Below, piece by piece: positions 57,608-64,000 of a stretch of 64,000 bases of DNA. A program made the translations under genes and the position numbers. The notes below the pieces were generated by a model. That model saw only the letters and a program-made list of their open reading frames with translations, was not told where the DNA came from and searched no databases. The first letter of the stretch is position 1. Every line of letters begins with the position of its first letter. This DNA is from Marinobacter salinexigens. GTDB taxonomy: Bacteria > Pseudomonadota > Gammaproteobacteria > Pseudomonadales > Oleiphilaceae. The DNA lies in the NCBI RefSeq assembly GCF_008370345.1, contig NZ_VTUU01000005.1, positions 1-64,000 on the forward strand. The letters are read 5' to 3'.

Positions 57608-58189
57608 ATGAATGTACCTCTCTTCCCCCTGAATTCAATCGTCCTTCCGAGGGGGAGGATTCCTCTTCAGCTTTTCGAGCCCCGTTACATTGATATGCTG
57701 ACGAGGTGCATGAAGGAAGACCGTGGTTTCGTTATCGTATTGCTCCGCGACGGGGCTGAAACGGGACGGGTCGCAGAATTCTACGATATCGGCACTTACG
57801 TTCGGATCATCGATTTTCAGCAGTTGGAGAATGGTTTGCTGGGGATTACCGTCGAAGGTTCGGCGAAGGTATCGGTGATCCGTAGCTGGCAGCAGGAAGA
57901 TGGCCTGAATGTCGGTGATGTCGAACTTCTGGTGGATGAAGCGGAAATCGATGTCCCGGAGCGTTTTGGTGAGTTGCCGTCGGTTTTGCGTGCATTGTTC
58001 AAGCATCCGGTTATTCAGGATCTGGATATGGATGTGGATTATGAGGACGCCCGGGAAGTTGGCTGGCGCCTGACCGAGCTGTTGCCGTTGGAGAAAGAGG
58101 AGAAGCAGCGACTGGTGGAGCTTCAGGACCCCTTGGAGCGGCTGAGTCGATTGCAGGATCTTCTTGAGGTGTTAGAGGAGGGAGGCTGA
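57608..58189 (+). CDS. LON N-terminal substrate-binding domain protein
   Basis: About 193 residues that match only the N-terminal domain of Lon protease (MNVPLFPLNSIVLPRGRIPLQLFEPRYIDM), with no ATPase or protease domain. Such stand-alone LonN proteins are common in proteobacteria and have no settled function. The C-terminal 90 residues are helical and acidic. The ATG at 57608 fits the family start; in-frame GTG codons lie just upstream and no strong ribosome site is visible. It lies 52 bases after the HDOD gene, possibly in the same transcript. Confidence 0.85.
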   Translation: MNVPLFPLNSIVLPRGRIPLQLFEPRYIDMLTRCMKEDRGFVIVLLRDGAETGRVAEFYDIGTYVRIIDFQQLENGLLGITVEGSAKVSVIRSWQQEDGLNVGDVELLVDEAEIDVPERFGELPSVLRALFKHPVIQDLDMDVDYEDAREVGWRLTELLPLEKEEKQRLVELQDPLERLSRLQDLLEVLEEGG

Positions 58190-58202
58190 CCTTTTCGGCA
58201 AC

Positions 58203-59651
58203 TCATGCAACCTGATAGCTGGCGATGGCTGTCGGCCAGCGCGTGTACACATAGCCCACGGTAAATAGCAGCCAGAGCAGGCCGGCACCAATTGTGCTCG
58301 CATCCACGACCATGGGAACCCGATCAAAACGGCTGTAGCTGGCCCGGATTGCACCAGTGACAGCCAGTCCCAGCAATACCCCGCCAACAACATCCGTAAA
58401 CCAGTGTACCCCGAGATACAGCCGGCTGATGGCAACGGGTAGCAGCGGTAGTGAAAACAGAACATAGGCCTGCCAGCGCTTCCTGTTGTGGGTCTCCCCG
58501 GCCACAAAGCTGGCGAGTAGTGTCACCAGTACCGTTATGCCTGCGGTATGGCCGCTAGGGAATGCCCCTGATGACGGCGGTTTTATGACTTCATCCGGTC
58601 GAGGCACGCTCAGTCCCATTTTCAGTAACCAGACAAGCCCCATAGTCAGGATGGATGCTGCCAGTATGTGGGCTGAAGCTGCGTAATAGCCTCTGAACCC
58701 CAGTGCCAGTGCCGCAAGCCCGGCGGCTGCTAACAATACCGGAGGGTCTCCCAGCAATGTGAAAAGCAGGGCGGGGCCGTCAAGCAGGGGTTGTCGTAAC
58801 TGTGCAAACCAGGTCAGGCTCAGTTCGTTGAAGGGCTCCAGCAGATTGGTGAAATTCGCCAGCTGCCCCCAGATAAGAAACAGACCGATTGAGCCCAGTG
58901 CCAGCATGAACGACGCGAGTGGGAATTCGCCGTCCCGGGCGGGACGGCTGTTGCTGTAGATTCTCCAGAAACGGTGGGTAGCGTCGTATTTCGCCATGCG
59001 TTTTTTTACCCAGGTGTAAGTTCGGCCACCTTCGCCCAGGCCCAGCTGAATCCGGAACAGGAGCAGGTAGACCGCGAGGAGCACCAGCAGGCTGATAGCA
59101 ATGACCGGATAAAAATGAGCTGGCGGGTGAATATCCGCTGCCAGGGCACTGCCGACGAAGAAACCCGGCAGGATATACGTTGGCGCCCAGCCGACAGCGG
59201 ACAGGATATTGAATGTCAGGAAACGCCGCCATGGCATCAAAAGGGCGCCGGCAACCAATGGAATGACAGGGCGGATGGGGCCGATAAATCGCCCCAGAAC
59301 GACGCTTTTTCCCCCATGTTTCTGGAAGAATGCTTCGCCCTTGTCGAGCAGTGCGGGATAGCGGCTTAATGGCCAGACGCTGTTCAGGCGTCCCTGCAAT
59401 TTCCGCCCAAGGGCGAAGCTGAGTCCGTCCCCCGCGATGGCGCCCAGGCCGGTCCAGAGCAATGCTTCGAACAGGGGCATACCAATCTGGCCGGCCAGCG
59501 CGGCAACCGCAAACAGGATAGCAACGCCGGGGACGATAACACCGGCAATGGCCAGTGACTCGGTAAAGGCGGTTGCAAACAGGGCCAGTGCCAGCCATCC
59601 CGGGTGTGCGCTCAGCCAGATGGAAAGATCCGTCAGCCAGCCCGCGCTCAT
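58203..59651 (-). CDS. DedA-PAP2 fusion membrane phosphatase
   Basis: A 482-residue membrane protein with two recognisable halves. The N-terminal half (about 1-200) is a DedA/SNARE-associated domain (FTESLAIAGVIVPG, GRFIGPIRPVIPLVAGA). The C-terminal half (about 255-482) is a PAP2 phosphatase with all three motifs: K-x6-RP (KMGLSVPRP), PSGHTAG, and SRLYLGVHWFTDVVGG. DedA proteins flip undecaprenyl phosphate or other lipids and PAP2 enzymes remove a phosphate from such lipids, so lipid-carrier recycling is plausible. It overlaps the upstream GGDEF gene by four bases. Third gene of a minus-strand operon. Confidence 0.92.
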   Translation of the reverse strand: MSAGWLTDLSIWLSAHPGWLALALFATAFTESLAIAGVIVPGVAILFAVAALAGQIGMPLFEALLWTGLGAIAGDGLSFALGRKLQGRLNSVWPLSRYPALLDKGEAFFQKHGGKSVVLGRFIGPIRPVIPLVAGALLMPWRRFLTFNILSAVGWAPTYILPGFFVGSALAADIHPPAHFYPVIAISLLVLLAVYLLLFRIQLGLGEGGRTYTWVKKRMAKYDATHRFWRIYSNSRPARDGEFPLASFMLALGSIGLFLIWGQLANFTNLLEPFNELSLTWFAQLRQPLLDGPALLFTLLGDPPVLLAAAGLAALALGFRGYYAASAHILAASILTMGLVWLLKMGLSVPRPDEVIKPPSSGAFPSGHTAGITVLVTLLASFVAGETHNRKRWQAYVLFSLPLLPVAISRLYLGVHWFTDVVGGVLLGLAVTGAIRASYSRFDRVPMVVDASTIGAGLLWLLFTVGYVYTRWPTAIASYQVA

Positions 59652-60646
59652 GCTGAGATGGATTCTCCCGGGCTGAACCAGACAGAATCAGCTCCTTTGC
59701 GCTGAGCATCTTCGAGTGCTTTGTGGGCTCTCTTCCTGAGGTTGTCTGTGCGGGTATCGCCGGAGCCTCTGCTGGTGCATCCCAGGCTGACGGTTGTTTT
59801 TCCGGTAACTGGCCAGTTCTGTTCCGAAATGGTGCGGCGTATACGTTCGGCAATGACCCGGACACCTTCTTCCGGGGTGAACGGGAGGATCAGGAAAAAT
59901 TCAGAGTCGTTGATGGTATACAAGGTGTCGCCGGCCCGTATAACGCCGAACAGGTGCTCCGTGATTGAGCGGAAGAGGGTTTGCAAGCCCGCTTTGCCGT
60001 GCAGGTCGATAGCCTGGTCGGCGTAGTCAATACCGATATTGATGACCGCCAGAGGGTGGCCGGTGGCGATTGCCCGGCTGATTTCTTTTTGCAGGGTTTC
60101 ATCGAGAAACCGCGCATTGTGCGCACCCGTCACAGGGTCCGTAATGGCGAGGTCCTCGGCTGACTGGGCCATATTGTCATAGTGCCAGGCATAGAGAGAG
60201 GCTGCTGCCAGTAACAGCAGCAATCCGGGAATAATGATTGTGGCATGTGCGTACGGTTGTTCGCTGATGATCAGTGCTGATGCGGGCAAGAGCAGTAGCA
60301 ATGACAGAGCGACCCCCTGTCGGAGCGGCAGGATAAGCAGGTTGAGGACCAGCAATGGCATGATCCAGTGCGTGATGCCAGGGCTGTCCAGTGTAAACAT
60401 CGCCGCGATCAGGCCACTGTTCAGGCCCGTCAGGATGATCAGGTGGCCGGGGGCGGATAGTTGGTGCCTGCGACAGATAAACGTATAGATATTGCCCGCA
60501 AAGGTCAGCGCCGCCATTCCGGATGCCAGGTAAAACAGTTGGTAGAAACCATAGCGGAGGTTTTGCAGGGCTAATGCGGCAATGAACAGCGTGGCGAGGC
60601 CGTAGGCCGCACTATGAGTCCAGGTTCGGAGCCGGGTTTCAGTCAT
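59648..60646 (-). CDS. membrane protein with degenerate GGDEF domain
   Basis: 332 residues: an N-terminal membrane block (about six helices to residue 152) and a C-terminal GGDEF-fold domain (ITDPVTGAHNARFLDETL near 168-185). The catalytic signature reads N-D-S-E-F at 246-250 instead of GG(D/E)EF, so cyclic-di-GMP synthesis is unlikely. It is probably a receptor or structural relic. Coupled by four-base overlaps to a second such protein upstream and the DedA-PAP2 gene downstream. Confidence 0.88.
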   Translation of the reverse strand: MTETRLRTWTHSAAYGLATLFIAALALQNLRYGFYQLFYLASGMAALTFAGNIYTFICRRHQLSAPGHLIILTGLNSGLIAAMFTLDSPGITHWIMPLLVLNLLILPLRQGVALSLLLLLPASALIISEQPYAHATIIIPGLLLLLAAASLYAWHYDNMAQSAEDLAITDPVTGAHNARFLDETLQKEISRAIATGHPLAVINIGIDYADQAIDLHGKAGLQTLFRSITEHLFGVIRAGDTLYTINDSEFFLILPFTPEEGVRVIAERIRRTISEQNWPVTGKTTVSLGCTSRGSGDTRTDNLRKRAHKALEDAQRKGADSVWFSPGESISA

Positions 60647-61659
60647 GATGCAGGCCCTTCAGCCGGGGTTTGATGGTTGGAGGCTGCCTGATTCCAGGCG
60701 CTGTAGGCCTGGCTGCGGTTCCCGCCCTGTTGTTGGGCTCGCCGGAGAGCGTTGGCAGCACTTTGCTGAAGGCTGTGTGCATCGTCCCCGATATTCAGCC
60801 CGGCGATACCGGTGCTGACCGTCAGGGCCATGCCGTGGGAATCCATCAATGTGCCAAGGCCTTTGCGAATGATTTCGGCGCGGTTCACCGCGTCACTGGT
60901 TGTGATGCCGGGAAGGATAACGAGAAACTGCAGATCAGCTACCCGGTAGTAGGTGTCGAAGTCACGTATCTGGGAGTGCAGATAACGTCCGATGCGGGGC
61001 AATATGGAACGGATATCGGCGTCCGGGTCGTTGTCGCTCAAGTGTGTGTCGAGCCCGATCATAATGATCGACATGTCCGTACCTTCTCGTTCACTGCGCT
61101 GGATTTCCTTGTGCAGGTCGGCAGACAGGTATTCCCGGCTGGCGGCCTGGGTCAGTTCATCGGTTCGCCGTAAAGGTGCGAGTTGTCGGGATTTGTACTC
61201 TCTCAGAAAAATCAGAACGACCGACAGCAGAACCGTTAACAGCAAGGCGCTGAGCATCTGGTGTCGGTCTGCCAGGCCGGTGGCCCACTGGACCGCGATG
61301 GTCGCCAGTACCACCATCACAACGGTGATTGTGGTGGCGATGGCGCGAGGCACGAGAGCAAAGGCGACTAACGGGATGACGTAGAGCCAATGGGTAAGCG
61401 CCCATGGGCCGGTCCAGAAACTGGTTAACAGAAGCAGGAGCAGCGCCAGAAAAAACAGTTGCTGTATCCGTGGCCACGGATTCTTTTCACGGTTTGCGTG
61501 GAAGGTCCGGCCGGATACGACAATGCCGGCCGCCGCGGCAGCGATGGCTGCGGCCAGGGGCTCGCCCAGCAGTGCGTTTAAGGTTGCGACGGCAATAAGC
61601 ACGACGAAACCGGAGCGAGACAATCGGCTTAACAGGAATTTATCGGCCAGTCGGGCCAT
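60643..61659 (-). CDS. membrane protein with degenerate GGDEF domain
   Basis: 338 residues: several N-terminal membrane helices (to about 152) and a C-terminal GGDEF-fold domain (LRRTDELTQAASREYLSADL near 163-182). The signature reads A-D-L-Q-F at 241-245, so the active site is lost. First gene of the operon, overlapping the next by four bases and divergent from proA. Its layout is parallel to the downstream neighbour, suggesting an old tandem duplication. Confidence 0.87.
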   Translation of the reverse strand: MARLADKFLLSRLSRSGFVVLIAVATLNALLGEPLAAAIAAAAAGIVVSGRTFHANREKNPWPRIQQLFFLALLLLLLTSFWTGPWALTHWLYVIPLVAFALVPRAIATTITVVMVVLATIAVQWATGLADRHQMLSALLLTVLLSVVLIFLREYKSRQLAPLRRTDELTQAASREYLSADLHKEIQRSEREGTDMSIIMIGLDTHLSDNDPDADIRSILPRIGRYLHSQIRDFDTYYRVADLQFLVILPGITTSDAVNRAEIIRKGLGTLMDSHGMALTVSTGIAGLNIGDDAHSLQQSAANALRRAQQQGGNRSQAYSAWNQAASNHQTPAEGPAS

Positions 61660-61705
61660 GGTGTCCGTCCTTTTTTCTTTCCCTAACTATGGCACATCGC
61701 AGCGG

Positions 61706-61711
61706 TATAAT
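61706..61711 (+). promoter_or_regulatory. possible proA -10 element
   Basis: A perfect TATAAT in the 138-base divergent gap before proA; the -35 region (about 61683-61688, CTAACT) is not convincing. Confidence 0.4.
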
Positions 61712-61797
61712 ATCCGTTTGGGATGCGTACTTGAAACGGGAAAGGTAAAGTTAGCCCCTTATTTACGAATTCTATTCGAAGACACGAAGGTAACTGG

Positions 61798-63051
61798 ATG
61801 GATATTGCAGCTTATATGTCCGAGGTCGGGCAGCAGGCGCGGGCAGCGGCAACACTGGTGGCACGCTCTACCACCGCGGTCCGTAACAAAGCGCTGCTGG
61901 CAACGGCAGAGGCATTGGACAAGGCTCGGGATGAACTTGCTGAAGCAAATCGCAAGGACCTGGACCAGGGGCGTGAAAATGGTCTGGATGCAGCCATGCT
62001 GGATCGCCTGGGACTGACCTCGCAGCGCATCGATACCATGATCGAGGGTTTGCGCCAGGTGGCTTCGCTGCCGGATCCGATTGGTGAAATCACCGATATG
62101 ACCTATAGGCCGTCCGGTATCCAGGTCGGCAAGATGAGGGTTCCGCTCGGCGTTATCGGCATTATCTACGAGTCCCGTCCGAATGTGACCGTGGAAGCTG
62201 CCAGCCTGTGTCTGAAGTCTGGCAATGCGACCATCCTGCGTGGTGGCTCTGAATCCATTCATTCCAATCAGGCGATTGCCCGCTGTATCGCTTGGGGTCT
62301 TGCGGAAGCCGGTTTGCCGGAGACAGCTGTGCAGGTGGTCAAAACTATTGACAGAGCAGCCGTGGGTGAGCTGATAACCATGCCGAAGTATGTGGATGTC
62401 ATTGTCCCCCGCGGAGGCAAGGGGTTGATTGAGCGCATCAGCAACGATGCCCGGGTTCCGGTTATCAAGCACCTCGACGGTGTGTGTCACGTGTATGTCG
62501 ACAGCCATGCCGATCCTGAAAAGGCTCTGAGAGTAGCCGTCAACGCCAAGACCCATCGGTACGGAACCTGTAACACCATGGAGACGTTGCTGGTCGACCG
62601 GGAAATCGCGGAGGATATCCTGCCGCTGATGGCATCGGCCTTTGCGGAGAAGGGTGTTGAGCTGCGCGGGTGTGAGCTCACCCGGGCGATCATCGATGCC
62701 AGAGAAGCGACGGAACTGGATTGGGAAGCGGAATACCTTGCGCCGATTCTTGCCGTGCGGGTTGTGGATGGTCTTGATGGCGCTATAGAGCATATCAATC
62801 GCTACAGCTCGCAGCACACGGACAGCATCATCACTGAGAATTACACCCGTGCCCGCCGTTTCCTGACTGAAGTGGACTCCAGCTCCGTGATGATCAATGC
62901 GTCAACACGCTTTGCGGATGGCTTCGAATATGGATTGGGCGCCGAAATCGGCATTTCCACCGATAAGATCCACGCCCGGGGGCCGGTCGGCCTGGAAGGA
63001 CTGACATCCCAGAAGTATGTGGTGTTCGGCGACGGCCATATCCGGGCCTGA
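61798..63051 (+). CDS. proA: gamma-glutamyl phosphate reductase
   Basis: NADPH-dependent second step of proline synthesis, 417 residues. Catalytic C258 lies in [12 protein letters not shown], with the conserved [22 protein letters not shown] and [10 protein letters not shown] segments. GAAGG precedes the ATG. No proB is adjacent. nadD follows after seven bases, the conserved proA-nadD-rsfS order. Confidence 0.97.
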   Translation: MDIAAYMSEVGQQARAAATLVARSTTAVRNKALLATAEALDKARDELAEANRKDLDQGRENGLDAAMLDRLGLTSQRIDTMIEGLRQVASLPDPIGEITDMTYRPSGIQVGKMRVPLGVIGIIYESRPNVTVEAASLCLKSGNATILRGGSESIHSNQAIARCIAWGLAEAGLPETAVQVVKTIDRAAVGELITMPKYVDVIVPRGGKGLIERISNDARVPVIKHLDGVCHVYVDSHADPEKALRVAVNAKTHRYGTCNTMETLLVDREIAEDILPLMASAFAEKGVELRGCELTRAIIDAREATELDWEAEYLAPILAVRVVDGLDGAIEHINRYSSQHTDSIITENYTRARRFLTEVDSSSVMINASTRFADGFEYGLGAEIGISTDKIHARGPVGLEGLTSQKYVVFGDGHIRA

Positions 63052-63058
63052 CCTGACG

Positions 63059-63709
63059 ATGCATGTTATTTATGGCGGTACCTTTGATCCGATACATCAT
63101 GGCCATTTGAGGCTGGCGTTGGAGCTGAGTGACCGGCTCGGGGTGCCGCGCATTCATCTGGTGCCCTGTCATATACCGCCACACCGGGGTGAAACGGGCG
63201 CAAGTTCGGCCCAGCGGCTCCGGTTGCTGGAACTGGCAATTGCAGGTGAGTCGCAGCTGGCCATCGATAGCCGGGAGCTGGATCGTGCAGGTGCGTCTTA
63301 TACGGCGGATACCTTGCGTCAGTTGCGTCGCGAAGTCGGTGAAGATGAACCTTTGGTCATGGTCGTGGGAACGGATGCATTCGCAGGCTTTGATCGCTGG
63401 CGGGACTGGCAACAGATTCCCGGGTTAGCCCATATTGTAGTGGTGCGTCGCCCCGGGCCGCCGCTGGACCCTTCGGGCAAACCAGCCAGGCTGCTTGCGG
63501 AGCGGGCTGCGGAAGATGTTTCGGCGTTGTATGGGAAACCCGGTGGTCTGATCCTGGAGCTGGATCCTCCGCTTCTGGACATATCTGCCACGGGCATTCG
63601 TGAACGTATCGGAGAGGGCCGGTCGCCCCGATATCTGATTCCGGACCCGGTCTGGGACGAGATTCGTAGAATGGGACTCTACGGTGCCTGCCCTGACGAC
63701 AACTTTTAA
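63059..63709 (+). CDS. nadD: nicotinate-nucleotide adenylyltransferase
   Basis: Makes nicotinate adenine dinucleotide in NAD synthesis. It has 216 residues from the ATG at 63059 (the longer frame starts inside proA). Nucleotidyltransferase motif [11 protein letters not shown] (6-16) and the C-terminal [10 protein letters not shown] motif are intact. Confidence 0.96.
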   Translation: MHVIYGGTFDPIHHGHLRLALELSDRLGVPRIHLVPCHIPPHRGETGASSAQRLRLLELAIAGESQLAIDSRELDRAGASYTADTLRQLRREVGEDEPLVMVVGTDAFAGFDRWRDWQQIPGLAHIVVVRRPGPPLDPSGKPARLLAERAAEDVSALYGKPGGLILELDPPLLDISATGIRERIGEGRSPRYLIPDPVWDEIRRMGLYGACPDDNF

Positions 63710-63779
63710 TGATACAATTGCCCCCGAATATGACTTTTCGGGCGGCCACCCAGGCCGATGCCCGTCTAACAGGGTGATT

Positions 63780-64000
63780 ATGCAGGCAGAGCAACTGAAA
63801 GAACTGGTCGTCAACGCACTCGAAGACGTCAAAGCACAGGATATCAGCGTCATTGATGTTCGCGACCGCACCAGTGTGACCGACTTCATGGTTCTCGCAT
63901 CTGGAACGTCCAATCGTCACGTCAAGTCCCTTGCGGATTCCGTGGTAACCGATGCCAAGGAGCAGGGCGTTCGTGCGAGTAATGTCGAAGGCGGTGCTGC
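63780..64000 (+). CDS. rsfS: ribosomal silencing factor RsfS, N-terminal part
   Basis: Truncated by the window end after 73 codons. The translation starts [20 protein letters not shown] and includes [19 protein letters not shown], clearly the DUF143/RsfS family that binds L14 and blocks subunit joining in starvation. AGGGTG precedes the ATG. Position after nadD is the usual one; rlmH would be expected next, outside the window. Confidence 0.95.
   Translation, partial: MQAEQLKELVVNALEDVKAQDISVIDVRDRTSVTDFMVLASGTSNRHVKSLADSVVTDAKEQGVRASNVEGGA

Noticed and set aside
58780..59865. Minus-strand frame of 361 codons overlapping the DedA-PAP2 and GGDEF genes
   Set aside because: It is an alternate frame of two genes with clear domains and intact motifs; its composition is Pro/Arg/Ser-rich as expected for a shifted frame.
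1..64000. CRISPR array, prophage, insertion sequence, integron or tRNA gene
   Set aside because: No spaced direct repeats, transposase, integrase, phage gene or cloverleaf sequence was noticed. The gene content is conserved housekeeping throughout.

Overview
This window is gammaproteobacterial chromosome of core-genome character. Gene order (5S rRNA-leuA-holD-rimI-prfC, rplM-rpsI-petABC-sspAB, diaA-yraN-lpoA/rsmI-rnpB, the full mraZ-to-ftsZ division and cell-wall cluster, lpxC/dciA/M23 peptidase/secA, argJ-Nudix/ThiE, ilvD, proA-nadD-rsfS) matches the Pseudomonas/Marinobacter side of the class. Protein wording and moderate GC suggest a marine Marinobacter-like organism. This taxonomic call is an inference from memory of the families; no search was run. 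I saw no transposase, integrase, prophage, CRISPR array or tRNA gene.

Layout. 1-142: the 3' end of an rRNA operon (5S) and its terminator. 245-5630: leuA, a HolD-like replication gene, rimI, prfC and a TatD-family nuclease. 5650-10740: ribosomal proteins L13/S9, the cytochrome bc1 complex and the SspA/SspB stringent-starvation pair. 10747-13594 (minus): diaA, yraN, lpoA, divergent from rsmI. 14684-15030: RNase P RNA. 15235-32308: the dcw cluster mraZ-rsmH-ftsL-ftsI-murE-murF-mraY-murD-ftsW-murG-murC-ddlB-ftsQ-ftsA-ftsZ, almost all translationally coupled, preceded by a good sigma70 promoter and a four-repeat MraZ operator. lpxC follows, then dciA (minus), an M23 peptidase and secA.

38018-49032: argJ, a Nudix-ThiE fusion, moaC, ribA, a minus-strand isoprenoid block (dxs, ispA, xseB), an NRDE protein, a TauE-type permease, then lgt-thyA-folA. 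The 348-base thyA-folA gap holds two long, perfect inverted repeats that share a conserved core but have different arms. It is the least explained sequence in the window. 49029-54169: a DEAD-box helicase without an RRM, a haloalkane-dehalogenase-like hydrolase whose expected Asp nucleophile is Asn, a small Cys-rich protein, a hypothetical, an AI-2E family permease and a secreted peptidoglycan-binding-type protein. 54247-64000: ilvD, an HDOD regulator, a LonN-domain protein, a minus-strand three-gene operon (two membrane proteins with degenerate GGDEF domains plus a DedA-PAP2 fusion), then proA, nadD and the start of rsfS.

Functionally the window is dominated by cell envelope growth and division: precursor synthesis (Mur, MraY, Ddl), synthases and activators (FtsI, FtsW, LpoA), the divisome (FtsL, FtsQ, FtsA, FtsZ), outer-membrane lipid and lipoprotein synthesis (LpxC, Lgt), secretion (SecA) and polyprenyl supply (Dxs, IspA). 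Translation and housekeeping metabolism make up most of the rest.
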